A stretch of 64,000 bases of DNA from Roseiarcus sp963737365 (GTDB taxonomy: Bacteria; Pseudomonadota; Alphaproteobacteria; Rhizobiales; Beijerinckiaceae), in the NCBI GenBank assembly GCA_963737365.1, contig CAVTSD010000007.1, positions 62,001-126,000 on the forward strand. The letters are read 5' to 3'. Made by a program: the position numbers and the translations under genes. Under the pieces are notes generated by a model. It was not told the DNA's origin, searched no databases, and saw only the letters and a program-made list of their open reading frames with translations. This document shows positions 1-8,321 of this stretch, in pieces; the stretch's first letter is position 1, and each line of letters begins with the position of its first letter.

Positions 1-1059
1 GACCCGATGAAATTCCAGCACTTCATCCGATCCCAGAAGCGCCGCGCCGACAACAACCTGCGCGACCATGACATGCAATGGGACTTCTGGACGCTCTCCC
101 CAGAGTCCGCCCACCAGGTCACGGTGTTGATGGGCGACCGCGGTATTCCCAAGACCTGGCGGCACATGAATGGTTATTCCAGCCACACCTATATGTGGGT
201 CAACGCCAAGGGCCAGAAATTCTGGGTCAAGTACCATTTCAAGACCGACCAGGGCAACGACTTCCTGCCCCAGGCGGAGGCGGACCGTCTCGCCGGCGCC
301 GACAGCGATTACCACATGCGCGACCTCTACGAGGCGATCGAGCGCAAGGATTATCCGAGCTGGACTCTCCAAATGCAGATCATGCCTTTTGACGAGGCCC
401 AGACTTATCGTTTCAATCCGTTCGACCTGACCAAGGTTTGGCCGCACTCGGACTATCCGCTGATCGAAGTCGGCCGGATGACGCTCAACCGCAACCCGAC
501 CGATAACCACACCGAGATCGAGCAAGCGGCCTTCGAGCCCAATAATCTCGTGCCGGGCATCGGGCCCAGTCCGGACAAGATGTTGCTTGGCCGGATTTTT
601 TCTTATGCCGACGCGCACCGCGCTCGACTGGGGGTCAACTATAAGCAGATCCCCGTCAATCGGCCGAAGGCCCCCGTGCACAGCTACAGCAAGGACGGAT
701 CGATGCGGATGGATAATGTGTCCGATCCGGTTTACGCGCCGAACTCCAAAGGCGGACCAAAGGCCGATTCCGCACGATATCCGCAGGTCGAGGTGTGGGG
801 AGCGAGCGGAGAATTCATCCATGCCGCCTACACCAAGCGGAAGGACGACGACGACTTCGGTCAGGCCGGCACGCTTGTGCGCAAGGTGATGGACAATGCC
901 GCGCGCGACCGGCTGGTCTCGAACGTCGTCGGTCACCTCAAGGACGGCGTGAAGGAGCCCGTCCTGTCACGCGCGTTCGAGTATTGGCGCAATATCGACA
1001 AGACAGTCGGCGACCGGATCGCTCAAGGCGTCAAAGGCGAACGCATCGCTGCGGAATAG
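1..1059 (+). CDS. katA: Monofunctional haem catalase, C-terminal part (N-terminus outside window)
   Basis: Catalase converts hydrogen peroxide to water and oxygen. The frame is open from base 1 (Asp-Pro-Met-Lys-Phe, as in the conserved catalase segment DP-x-KF-x-x-FI), so the gene begins upstream and about 130 residues, including the distal His, are missing. Visible landmarks are SQKRRADNNLRD, the WDFWTLSPES segment, FWVKYHFKTDQG, and the proximal haem-ligand motif RIFSYADAHRARLG, with the ligand Tyr encoded at 604-606. The 352 residues seen plus the missing part would make about 480, a small-subunit clade enzyme. It converges on dapD, with a strong hairpin in the 100-base gap. The family is clear; the exact symbol is less so. 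Confidence 0.95.
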   Translation, partial: DPMKFQHFIRSQKRRADNNLRDHDMQWDFWTLSPESAHQVTVLMGDRGIPKTWRHMNGYSSHTYMWVNAKGQKFWVKYHFKTDQGNDFLPQAEADRLAGADSDYHMRDLYEAIERKDYPSWTLQMQIMPFDEAQTYRFNPFDLTKVWPHSDYPLIEVGRMTLNRNPTDNHTEIEQAAFEPNNLVPGIGPSPDKMLLGRIFSYADAHRARLGVNYKQIPVNRPKAPVHSYSKDGSMRMDNVSDPVYAPNSKGGPKADSARYPQVEVWGASGEFIHAAYTKRKDDDDFGQAGTLVRKVMDNAARDRLVSNVVGHLKDGVKEPVLSRAFEYWRNIDKTVGDRIAQGVKGERIAAE

Positions 1060-1074
1060 GCTATGGGTCGGGTC

Positions 1075-1107
1075 AAGTCCGCGCTGGCTCTCGCCCTGCG
1101 CGGACTT
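1075..1107. terminator. Hairpin between convergent catalase and dapD genes
   Basis: A perfect 10-base stem, AAGTCCGCGC against GCGCGGACTT, closes a 13-base loop. It lies 16 bases after the catalase stop and about 50 bases beyond the dapD stop on the other strand. Neither side has a long T-run, so it may be a bidirectional or weak terminator. The stem is seen; the function is inferred from position. Confidence 0.45.
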
Positions 1108-1159
1108 AGCCTGAAAGCCGGTTTCGCAGGCGGTCGACAGAAGGCCTCAGGCGCGCCCC

Positions 1160-2017
1160 TTACTCCCTTAAGAGCTCGTTGATCCCCGTTTTCGCCCTTG
1201 TTTGCGCGTCGACGGTTTTCACAATCACTGCGCAATAGAGCGAAGGCCCGGGCGAACCGTCGGGCAGGGGCTTGCCGGGCAGCGAGCCTGGCACCACCAC
1301 CGAATAGGGCGGCACGTGGCCGATGTGAACGGCGCCGGTGGCGCGGTCGATGACCTTGGTGGAAGCGGAGATGAAAACGCCCATCGAGAGCACCGAGCCC
1401 TGGCCGATGATGACGCCTTCCACCACTTCCGAGCGCGCGCCGATGAAGCAATCGTCCTCGATGATGGTCGGGTTCGCCTGCAGGGGTTCGAGCACGCCGC
1501 CAATGCCGACGCCGCCGGAGAGATGCACGTTCTTGCCGATCTGCGCGCACGAGCCGACCGTCACCCAGGTGTCGACCATGGTCTTTTCATCGACATAGGC
1601 GCCGAGATTGACGAAGCTCGGCATCAGGACGACGTCGCGGGCGATGAAAGCCGAGCGCCGCACGATCGCGCCGGGAACGGCGCGGAAACCCGCGTCCCTG
1701 AAGCGGTTCTCGCCCCAGCCCTCCATCTTCGAGGGCACCTTGTCCCACCAGGTCGCCTGGCCGGGACCGCCGTCGATGAGAATATTGTCGTTGAGGCGGA
1801 AGCTGAGCAGCACCGCCTTCTTCAGCCATTGGTTGACCTTCCAGGAATTCGGGCCGGTCGCCCCGGGCAGCTTCTCCGCCACCCGCGCCTTGCCGCGATC
1901 GAGGAGATCAAGCGCCTCGTCCACCGCGTCCCGCGCGTGGCCCGTCTTCGCCGCGGTGATCCTGGCCCGATCCTCGAAGGCCTTTTCGATCTGAGTCTGA
2001 AGGCGGACGTCGTTCAT
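1160..2017 (-). CDS. dapD: 2,3,4,5-tetrahydropyridine-2,6-dicarboxylate N-succinyltransferase
   Basis: DapD succinylates tetrahydrodipicolinate in the succinylase branch of lysine and meso-diaminopimelate synthesis in the cytoplasm. The 285-residue product has the family length, an N-terminal helical domain (MNDVRLQTQIEKAFEDR) and a left-handed beta-helix of hexapeptide repeats in the middle (VMPSFVNLGAYV, GKNVHLSGGVGIGGVLEP, TIIEDDCFIGARSEVVEG). The open frame runs 28 codons further upstream, but ATG at 2017 gives the family N-terminus and has AGGA upstream. No other dap genes are adjacent. It is divergent from the small exported protein at 2245. Confidence 0.97.
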   Translation of the reverse strand: MNDVRLQTQIEKAFEDRARITAAKTGHARDAVDEALDLLDRGKARVAEKLPGATGPNSWKVNQWLKKAVLLSFRLNDNILIDGGPGQATWWDKVPSKMEGWGENRFRDAGFRAVPGAIVRRSAFIARDVVLMPSFVNLGAYVDEKTMVDTWVTVGSCAQIGKNVHLSGGVGIGGVLEPLQANPTIIEDDCFIGARSEVVEGVIIGQGSVLSMGVFISASTKVIDRATGAVHIGHVPPYSVVVPGSLPGKPLPDGSPGPSLYCAVIVKTVDAQTRAKTGINELLRE

Positions 2018-2244
2018 TGGCCATCCTGAATTGAAGCGCGTCTGAGTGGAAGCGCGGGACGTTTCGTCGCCCAGTTCGGGCTTGTCAACGGCGGGAATCA
2101 CCGGAAGGCTTTAGACAAAGTTTCCCATGTGCTGGAAAGACCGAATGCGCCTCATCGTAATTTGATCTTGTCGGCCGCTTGAAACCAAGGCAAATGAGCG
2201 CGATCTGAGGTGCACTGGCTTCCTCATTGGCGAGGGTCATATCC

Positions 2245-2505
2245 ATGGCGAGATCGATCGTCGCCGCCGTCCTCCTGCTTGCGGCGACCGTGGGCGGGGG
2301 AGCCTACGGTCAGGACAATCGCCTTGTTGCTCCGGAGCTTGCGAAGCCCGAGCAGGGCCATCTTCTGGATCAGGACTATCTCGCGCCGACCGGCGCGACC
2401 GTGCCAAGGCCAGGCGTTCCTCAGGCGTCGGGGCCGACCGCGCTCGATCGCAAGATTCAGCAGGAAAACAACCAGATCGACAACAGCATCTGCAAAGGGT
2501 GCTGA
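2245..2505 (+). CDS. Small exported protein of unknown function
   Basis: An 86-residue product begins with a clear Sec signal peptide (MARSIVAAVLLLAATVGGGAYG, cut after about residue 22). The short mature region has a Pro/Ala-rich middle and ends in KIQQENNQIDNSICKGC with two Cys three residues apart. ATG at 2245 has GAGGG eight bases upstream, so I prefer it to the in-frame TTG at 2227. The C-terminal QxNxxIDxSIC pattern resembles small periplasmic proteins I have seen in Rhizobiales, but I cannot name a function. It is transcribed away from dapD. Confidence 0.7.
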   Translation: MARSIVAAVLLLAATVGGGAYGQDNRLVAPELAKPEQGHLLDQDYLAPTGATVPRPGVPQASGPTALDRKIQQENNQIDNSICKGC

Positions 2506-2553
2506 GAGGGCCGGCGTGAGCGGCGCCACTCTTAGACGTTTGTCACGGACAGC

Positions 2554-2597
2554 TCTCCCGCCCCACTTGCGGGGGCGGGCCGGGGTGGGGGGTTGGC
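2554..2597 (+). repeat. GC-rich palindromic repeat, left copy flanking the DUF559 pseudogene
   Basis: The segment reads TCCCGCCCC, then a CTTGC turn, then GGGGGCGGG, then CCGGGGTGGGGGG. Its reverse complement recurs almost base for base at 2996-3039. The pair brackets the DUF559 reading frame as inverted repeats. Confidence 0.75.
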
Positions 2598-2988
2598 CAT
2601 AGCCGGCCGATTAACAACTCTTGCACGAAGCCTCCGGCGCAATGCGACGAGCGCCGAGCGGCGCCTATGGCAGGGGCTGCGACGCGAGTAGATTGGCGGC
2701 TTCAAATTCCGTCGTCAGGTCATGCTTGGCGGATTCATCGCCGACTTTGCCTGTTTCGAGGCACGGATGGTGATCGAAGTCGACGGGGCGACGCACTCAA
2801 CGGACCGCGAGCTTGCTAGCGACGCCGCCCGCTCGGCCGCGCTCGCCGCCCAAGGTTATGCCGCCCAAGGTTATGATGTCCTGCGCTTCACCAATGACGA
2901 TGTCTTTCACAACCTCGATGGCGTGCTCGAGACGATCCACATGAGGCTTGCCGTTCTGAGACCGCGCACGGACGAATCCGCGCTTTAG
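2593..2988 (+). pseudogene. DUF559-family (endonuclease-like fold) gene, broken by a nonsense codon
   Basis: Read in one frame, the region gives ARSLRRNATSAERRLWQGL, then RRE-stop-IGGFKFRRQ, then a normal DUF559 core: FIADFACFEARMVIEVDG, a degenerate ATHS, and YDVLRFTNDDVFHNLDGVLE. The family normally reads LWxxLRxxRLxGFKFRRQxPIGxYIVDF, so TAG at 2689-2691 interrupts an otherwise conserved segment. A 15-base tandem duplication (2845-2859 and 2860-2874) also doubles Ala-Ala-Gln-Gly-Tyr, which is single in relatives. A short product could start at ATG 2722 but would lack the N-terminal third. DUF559 proteins resemble very-short-patch-repair nucleases; their role is unsettled. The upstream start (TTG at 2593) is a guess. 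Confidence 0.8.
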
Positions 2989-2995
2989 GTCCAGC

Positions 2996-3039
2996 GCGAC
3001 CCCCCGCCCCGACCCGCCCCCACAAGGGGGGCGGGAGCG
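2996..3039 (-). repeat. GC-rich palindromic repeat, right copy flanking the DUF559 pseudogene
   Basis: This is the inverted partner of 2554-2597, with only a few mismatches. It follows the DUF559 stop by about ten bases. The arrangement suggests a small mobile or domesticated cassette, or use as a transcription stop on both sides. Confidence 0.75.
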
Positions 3040-3115
3040 TTGGTCGCGTCCGTCGAGAAGGCCCGTGGCCTCCAGGTTGGCACGGGCCGCACGCCGAAGC
3101 CGACGCTCACCCAAG

Positions 3116-3571
3116 TTACTCCACGCTGACCTCAGTCTTCACCGAATTGGCGATGAAGCAGATCTCGTGCGCCTCGTGGTGCAGGCGGTCGAGTTCAGCC
3201 TTCTGAGGCGCGGCGTTCGCCCACTCGATTTTCGGCCGGAGCTTCACCTTGGTAACCGCGAGGCGCCCGGGCGCGATTTCCTCCGTCATGCCTTCGGCGC
3301 GATCTTCGTACGAAGTGACAGTAAATCCGGCCATCCGGGCCAGATGCAGAAACGAGAGCATGTGGCAGCTGGAGAGCGACGCGACCAGCATTTCCTCCGG
3401 ATCGACGGCGGCCTCGACCGCCCATTTGCCGACCACATGGGGTGAGGCTGACGCCGGAAGCTCGGTCCCGCCGTCGAAGCTTATCGTATGCGCGCGGCTG
3501 AAGCGGCCTTTGAGGAAATCGTCGCCGCTTTCCTTCGCCGCCCATTTGATCGCCGCAACGTGGGTCGCCAT
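3116..3571 (-). CDS. OsmC/Ohr-family peroxiredoxin-like protein
   Basis: The product is 151 residues, the usual OsmC size. These cytoplasmic thiol peroxidases reduce organic hydroperoxides using two Cys. Both are visible: SSCHMLSFL near residue 68 and HEICFIANSVKTEV near residue 137. The conserved PEEMLVASLSSCH segment is typical of the OsmC (YhfA-like) branch rather than Ohr. ATG at 3571 starts MATHVAAIKW. It is divergent from the sugar ABC operon and separated from the DUF559 remnant by a repeat, so context adds little. Substrate specificity cannot be read from sequence. Confidence 0.9.
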   Translation of the reverse strand: MATHVAAIKWAAKESGDDFLKGRFSRAHTISFDGGTELPASASPHVVGKWAVEAAVDPEEMLVASLSSCHMLSFLHLARMAGFTVTSYEDRAEGMTEEIAPGRLAVTKVKLRPKIEWANAAPQKAELDRLHHEAHEICFIANSVKTEVSVE

Positions 3572-3790
3572 GGGCTTTTCCCTGATCCTTGAGCCTGGTC
3601 GCGAACATTAGCAGACCGCCGGCCAGGAGCGCCCTTGTGCGCTTGGCCGCGCTTAAAAATGCGGACCTTTAACGCCCAGAGCACGCACCATTTCCCTGGC
3701 GCGTTCGGGTATTGAATCGCATTAACGTCCATGCAATGGTCCGCCGCGACACGATGTCGGCGAGGAACGCCGGGTCGTAGGGAGGAAGTT

Positions 3791-4825
3791 ATGACTGATA
3801 AGAAACTGGTATCGGAAGATCGCCGCAAGCTTATGAAGGCTGCGGCCGCAGGCGCTGGGGCCGCGGCTCTGTTCGGCGGATTGGGCGTTAGCCCGTTCAT
3901 GTCGGCGGCGCTGGCCGAGGCGGCCGGAAAATCGTCGAAGCCGCTCAAGGCCGCCTTCTCCAACGCCGGATTGCAGGCGACCTGGTGCGCCCAGGGCAAG
4001 CAGGCGGCCGAATATTGGGGCAAGCTGTTCAACGTCGACGTGACTTGGTTCGACGGCCAGCTCGACGCGGTCAAGCAGCGCGCCGCGATCGACAACATGG
4101 CTTCCCAGAAGTGGGATTTCGTCGCCATGCAGGCTTTCGGCATCGGCACGCTGACTGCGCCCGTCAACAAGATGATCGACGCCGGAATTCCGGTCATCGA
4201 CATGGATACGCTGATCGCGCCGCTCGACACGATCAATGTGCTGACCTTCCTTGCGCCGAACAATGAGTTCATGGGCGCGTCGGTCACGCAGGCGCTCGTC
4301 GACGCCATCAACGGCGAAGGCAACATCATCATGACTCAAGGCGCGCTCGGCCACACCGGAGCGCAAGGTCGCGCCAAGGGCTTTCACTCCATCGTCTCCA
4401 AATACCCGAAGATCAAGGTGCTCGATGAGCAGCCCGGCGATTGGGACGTCACCAAGGTCGCGCGCATCTGGGAGACGCTGCTCACCAAATATCCCAAGAT
4501 CGACGCCGCTTACTTCCACAACGACGACATGGCGCTCGCCGCCATCAAGGTGATGCAGGCGAAGGGCCGCACCGAGATCAAGGTCGGCGGCTGCGACGCG
4601 ATGCCCCCGGGGATCAAGGCGGTGCAAGCGGGCCAGATGCTCGCCACCGTCCGCAATCCGTCCTGCCGCATCCATGGCGGGGCGATCGTGGCGGGCGTGC
4701 AGGCGGTTGTGGGCGGCGCCAAGACCGGAACCGACATCCCGAAGAACATCGTCACCGACGGTCCGGTCGTCACAAAGCTGAACGCGGACGGCATGTTGTG
4801 GATGGAGGATCAGTTCCTGATCTAA
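3791..4825 (+). CDS. Sugar ABC transporter periplasmic substrate-binding protein (CUT2 type)
   Basis: The protein captures a sugar-like ligand in the periplasm for the ATPase and permease encoded next. It has 344 residues. ATG at 3791 follows an excellent GGAGGAAG Shine-Dalgarno. The N-terminus carries a twin-arginine-like motif (EDRRKLMKAAAAG) and a hydrophobic stretch ending near SAALAEA, suggesting Tat export, which is less usual for this family. The rest is a periplasmic-binding-protein type 1 (RbsB/XylF-like) fold: KAAFSNAGLQATW, VTWFDGQLDAVKQRAAID, GIPVIDMDT, IMTQGALGHTGAQGRAKGF, DAAYFHNDDMALAAI and VGGCDAMPPGIKAV. Only 15 bases separate it from the ATPase gene. The ligand cannot be predicted. 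Confidence 0.93.
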   Translation: MTDKKLVSEDRRKLMKAAAAGAGAAALFGGLGVSPFMSAALAEAAGKSSKPLKAAFSNAGLQATWCAQGKQAAEYWGKLFNVDVTWFDGQLDAVKQRAAIDNMASQKWDFVAMQAFGIGTLTAPVNKMIDAGIPVIDMDTLIAPLDTINVLTFLAPNNEFMGASVTQALVDAINGEGNIIMTQGALGHTGAQGRAKGFHSIVSKYPKIKVLDEQPGDWDVTKVARIWETLLTKYPKIDAAYFHNDDMALAAIKVMQAKGRTEIKVGGCDAMPPGIKAVQAGQMLATVRNPSCRIHGGAIVAGVQAVVGGAKTGTDIPKNIVTDGPVVTKLNADGMLWMEDQFLI

Positions 4826-4840
4826 GCCTGACGAAGCCCG

Positions 4841-6331
4841 ATGGCGCTGCTCGAACTGACTGACATTTCGAAGTCGTTTGGCGGCGTCCAGGCGCTTCGC
4901 AATGTCGACTTCACGCTGAACGCCGGCGAGATCCATGGTCTCGCCGGCGAGAACGGCGCGGGCAAAAGCACGATGATGAAAATCATCTCGGGCGTGCACT
5001 CGGCCGATTCCGGGAGCATGCGAGTCGACGGCAAGGAAGTGCATTTCCGCTCGTCTCGCGACGCGCTCGCGGCCAGCATCGGCATGGTGCATCAGGAGCT
5101 CAGCGTCGCGCCGGAACTGAGCGTCGCCGAGAACGTGTTTCTCGGCGCCCAGCCGGTGAACGGGATGGGCGTCGTCGCTTGGCGAAGGATGGCCGAAGCC
5201 GCGGCCGAGCAATTGAAGAATCTCGGCCTCGCCATCAACCCGCGCGCGCGGCTCGGTGATTTCCCGATCGGCGTGCAACAACTCGTCGAGCTCTCCCGCG
5301 TCCTGTTCTCGGGCGCTCGCATCATCATTCTCGATGAGCCGACTTCGGCTTTGTCGCCCCCTGAGATCGACCGCCTGTTTGGCGTCCTCTCGCGGCTGCG
5401 CGGAGAAGGCCGGAGCATCATTTTCATCTCGCATTTCCTCGACGACATTCTCAAGATCTCGAACGGGATCACGATCTTCCGCAATGGGCGCAAGGTTGAG
5501 ACGGCTCGGGTCACCCCTCAGATCGACAAGGCCTGGATCATCGAGCGCATGATCGGCTCGGGTCGCGAGGAGCTCGAGGAGAGCTACCTCGGCGCGATCA
5601 AGCTCGACAGTCGCCCGGAGGCGCCGGTCGTGCTGCGGGCAAATGATCTCACGCTCGCGTCTTCCTACCGCAATCTCAAGTTCGAGGCGCGGGCCGGCGA
5701 GGTGCTCGGGATTTATGGTTTCATGGGCTGCGGGCAGCTCGAATTGGCGCGGACCCTGTTCGGCAAATATCGTCCCGAGAGCGGGTCGCTCGAGATCGAC
5801 GGCAAGGTGACGACGCTCAAGAGCACGACCGCCGCCAAGAAGGCTGGCGTCGCTTATGTCGCCGAGAGCCGCCGCACGATGCTGTTCAGCGACGAGCCCG
5901 TATACAAGAACGTATCCATTGCGGTCCTTGAGCGGCTGTCGAAGTGGCTCTTGAAGCCGGACCGCGAGCGGGAGATCGCCGAGGTCCAGATCAAGAATCT
6001 CGACGTCCGTCCTCCCAATGTCGAATGGCGCCTGGGGGGATTGTCGGGCGGCAATCAGCAGAAGGTCGCGCTGGCGAAATGGTTGACCCATCCTCCGCGG
6101 ATTCTTCTTTTGGCTGAACCAACGCGGGGCATGGACGTCGGGGCTAAGGAGGACGTGGTGCGCATCGTGCGGCATCTGCGCGATTCTGGCATCGCCATCG
6201 TCGTTTTCTCGACCGAGCCCGAAACCGTGCTCTCGCTCGCCGACCGGGTGCTGGTCATGCGCAAGGGCGAGATCGCGCATGAATTCGCCGGCGAAGCGAT
6301 CAGCAAGGATCAGCTGCTCGCCGCCGCCTGA
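4841..6331 (+). CDS. Sugar ABC transporter ATP-binding protein with two ATPase domains
   Basis: This 496-residue cytoplasmic ATPase is of the RbsA/MglA/XylG type and energises import through the permease that follows. Domain 1 has a complete Walker A (GENGAGKST, residues 36-44) and Walker B (IIILDEPTSAL, about 160-170). Domain 2 has the degenerate Walker A typical of the family (GIYGFMGCGQ) and a good signature LSGGNQQK (about 401-408). Its Walker B reads LLLAEPTRGMDVG, with Ala at residue 425 where the family has Asp. The gene lies 15 bases after the binding-protein gene and 20 before the permease gene, so it is an operon member. Domain 1 is the likely sole catalytic site. Confidence 0.95.
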   Translation: MALLELTDISKSFGGVQALRNVDFTLNAGEIHGLAGENGAGKSTMMKIISGVHSADSGSMRVDGKEVHFRSSRDALAASIGMVHQELSVAPELSVAENVFLGAQPVNGMGVVAWRRMAEAAAEQLKNLGLAINPRARLGDFPIGVQQLVELSRVLFSGARIIILDEPTSALSPPEIDRLFGVLSRLRGEGRSIIFISHFLDDILKISNGITIFRNGRKVETARVTPQIDKAWIIERMIGSGREELEESYLGAIKLDSRPEAPVVLRANDLTLASSYRNLKFEARAGEVLGIYGFMGCGQLELARTLFGKYRPESGSLEIDGKVTTLKSTTAAKKAGVAYVAESRRTMLFSDEPVYKNVSIAVLERLSKWLLKPDREREIAEVQIKNLDVRPPNVEWRLGGLSGGNQQKVALAKWLTHPPRILLLAEPTRGMDVGAKEDVVRIVRHLRDSGIAIVVFSTEPETVLSLADRVLVMRKGEIAHEFAGEAISKDQLLAAA

Positions 6332-6351
6332 CGATAGGAATCAGTTTAGCC

Positions 6352-7389
6352 ATGGATATGCAGAGCGCCGAGGTCGGATCCACACGCGCCTTTCGGCTGG
6401 GCGATTTCCTGCGCGATCAGTTGCGCAACATCGCGCCCTTCATCACCCTGATCGTGCTCGTCGGGTTTTTTAGCATCGCGAGCCCGAGTTTCGCCACGCT
6501 TGGCAATCTGGAGAACATCCTCCAGCAGGTGTCGATCACGGCGATCATGGCCGTCGGCCTCACCTTCGTGATCTTGACGGCGGAGATCGACCTTTCCGTC
6601 GGCGCCATCGCCAACGCGACCGCGATCGTGCTCACGTTCTTCACGCTGCAGCCGGACTACGTGAACATCGCCAACCTGCCGATGCCCGGCGCGGTCGCGA
6701 TCATTTTCGCGCTGCTGGCGTGCGGCGCGCTGGGCCTTCTCACCGCCTTCGGCGTGACCCGCATCGGCATACCCTCGTTCATCATGACGCTCGCGATGAT
6801 GCAGATCGGCGCAGGCGTTTCGGCGGTGCTGGTGCGCGGGCAGATCGCCTATTCCGTTCCGCCTCTCATCCTGACGCTGGGTTCGAAGTCGCTGTTCGGC
6901 TTGCCGTGGATCATCATCGTTGCGGCGGTCTTCCTGCTCGTCGCCCATCTCGTGCTGACCTACACGCGCTTCGGCCGCTACGTTTACATGGTCGGGGGAA
7001 ATCGCGAGGCGGCGGAATATTCGGGCGTCAATGTCCGCTTCATCGTGGGCGCGGTGATGGTGATTTCAGCCGTTTGCTCGGGCTTCGCCGGCATGATCGG
7101 GGTCGCCTATTTCGGCAGCGCCCAGCAGAACGAGTTTGACACCTTCCTGCTCGACGCCATCGCCGCGGTGGTGGTCGGCGGCACGAGCCTCTTCGGCGGG
7201 CGCGGCGGCATCGGCAACACCATCGTTGGCCTGTTCGTGCTCGGCGTCCTCAACAACGGCCTCGACTACGTGAAGATCGACAGCTTCCTCAAGATCCTCA
7301 TCCGCGGCCTGATCCTGCTCATTGCGCTTATCATCAACGTCTACGCCGAGCGCTTGCGCACCGCGCGAAGCGGCGAACGGGCCGCTTAA
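6352..7389 (+). CDS. Sugar ABC transporter permease (RbsC/XylH family)
   Basis: The 345-residue inner-membrane protein forms the translocation pore of the importer. It has about nine to ten hydrophobic segments and family landmarks: NLENILQQVSITAIMAVGLT, FVILTAEIDLSVGA, GLLTAFGVTRIGIPSFIMTL, RYVYMVGGNREAAEYSGVNV and AIAAVVVGGTSLFGGRGGIG. It is last in the three-gene operon and shares the upstream spacing. No dedicated regulator or sugar-catabolic gene flanks the operon, so the transported compound stays unknown. Confidence 0.95.
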   Translation: MDMQSAEVGSTRAFRLGDFLRDQLRNIAPFITLIVLVGFFSIASPSFATLGNLENILQQVSITAIMAVGLTFVILTAEIDLSVGAIANATAIVLTFFTLQPDYVNIANLPMPGAVAIIFALLACGALGLLTAFGVTRIGIPSFIMTLAMMQIGAGVSAVLVRGQIAYSVPPLILTLGSKSLFGLPWIIIVAAVFLLVAHLVLTYTRFGRYVYMVGGNREAAEYSGVNVRFIVGAVMVISAVCSGFAGMIGVAYFGSAQQNEFDTFLLDAIAAVVVGGTSLFGGRGGIGNTIVGLFVLGVLNNGLDYVKIDSFLKILIRGLILLIALIINVYAERLRTARSGERAA

Positions 7390-7504
7390 GGGCGTTTAGC
7401 GGTCTCGCCGCTCTGGGGGGCGGGCATTGCCCGTGCTTATGGAATCGCTGAGGCCGCCCACGCCTTGTTCAGCGAAGACGACCTCTCGCGCGGGATAAGG
7501 TGGT

Positions 7505-7729
7505 TTACTTCGGCGTCTCGGGCGCCATCATGTGGCCGCCCTCTTTCATCATATGCTTTTTCATGTGGGGCTTCTTCATCGGCGCCATATGGTCCCCCGA
7601 CATGTGGTCCGCTGTCGCGGCGTCCGGTTTGGCGGGGGCGTCGTCGGCCCGTGCGACAGTAGCGAAGGCGACGCCGCCAAGCGCGAGGCATGCGGCTGCG
7701 GGAACAAGAATCTTCACTCTCAATGTCAT
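7505..7729 (-). CDS. Small exported His/Met/Lys-rich protein
   Basis: A 74-residue product has a signal peptide (MTLRVKILVPAAACLALGG, ending near ATVARA). The mature tail is dominated by His, Met and Lys: DHMSGDHMAPMKKPHMKKHM, then MKEGGHMMAPETPK. ATG at 7729 has CAGGAG upstream. The gene at 50132-50353 encodes a protein of the same design. Such His/Met clusters can bind copper or other soft metals in the periplasm; that is inference from composition only. A 20-base palindrome lies 57 bases upstream. It converges on the sugar permease gene. Confidence 0.75.
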   Translation of the reverse strand: MTLRVKILVPAAACLALGGVAFATVARADDAPAKPDAATADHMSGDHMAPMKKPHMKKHMMKEGGHMMAPETPK

Positions 7730-8036
7730 GGTGCGCACGCTCCTGGATTGAGAACGCGGGTCCGGGATCGGGCGCGTCCTTGAAATTGCGGCGCGATCGC
7801 CGCAAATGGCGGTAAGCCTCGCCGGTCGCGAGCTCCTTTTTTGGCTTGGAAAAACACCCGGCCGGCTGATCTTCGTAAAAAAGACTTCGGGGGGACCAGG
7901 GCGCTTGTTACAAAGCAATCGGCTTTCTTCGTCGCGGGCTCCGTCTGAAGACGATCGCGCGGCGATGGACGGAAAGTGGGCGCGCATGCCGTGAGGCTGC
8001 TAAGCCTGGGGCGCCAATGGCTGTTTGGATGACCGC
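7730..8036. other. Intergenic region between divergent small genes
   Basis: About 300 bases without a convincing gene. It should hold the promoters of the His/Met-rich gene (minus) and the Poly_export gene (plus). The only distinct structure seen is the palindrome at 7786-7805. Two short A/T tracts lie near 7835 and 7880. Confidence 0.5.
7786..7805. promoter_or_regulatory. 20-base perfect palindrome upstream of the His/Met-rich gene
   Basis: Arms TTGCGGCG and CGCCGCAA flank a CGAT centre. It lies 57 bases upstream of the 7729 start codon in the divergent intergenic region. It is a candidate operator; no regulator gene is adjacent, and a chance palindrome in GC-rich DNA cannot be excluded. 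Confidence 0.35.
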
Positions 8037-8321
8037 ATGACGAAGATCGCCTATGTGTCGCTTTGGCTGAGCGTTTGGCTGCTCGTCGCGACGGGCGCGT
8101 CGGCGGCGGAGCGCGGCGGGCAAGTTCTGACTACGTCGGATGTGGTCGCGATCCGCATCGTTGATCATCCGGAACTGGACACGACGACACGGATCGAGCC
8201 CGACGGCACGATCAACTTTCCGTACGTGGGGCGCATCAAGGCGGCAGGGCGGACGGAAGACGAAGTGGGGCGCGAGGTCGGACGGCGCCTGGTCGAGCTG
8301 AAAATCCTTGCCGGGCCTTGA
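8037..8321 (+). CDS. Orphan Poly_export-domain protein (truncated Wza-like)
   Basis: The 94-residue product has a signal peptide (MTKIAYVSLWLSVWLLVATG, then ASA) and then one recognisable polysaccharide-export domain: DVVAIRIVDHPELDTTTRIE, DGTINFPYVGRIKAAG and TEDEVGREVGRRLVE. Full-length Wza-like outer-membrane exporters continue with SLBB domains and are several times longer. Here the frame stops at TGA 8319-8321, and none of the three frames downstream resumes the family sequence. No other exopolysaccharide gene is nearby. It is either a stand-alone periplasmic domain or a remnant of an exporter. ATG at 8025 is a possible alternative start. Confidence 0.6.
   Translation: MTKIAYVSLWLSVWLLVATGASAAERGGQVLTTSDVVAIRIVDHPELDTTTRIEPDGTINFPYVGRIKAAGRTEDEVGREVGRRLVELKILAGP

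Noticed and set aside
3722..6280. 852-codon open frame on the minus strand opposite the sugar ABC genes
   Set aside because: Its protein is rich in Arg, His and Asp with no family pattern, and it lies wholly opposite three convincing operon genes. Long antisense frames are expected in GC-rich DNA.
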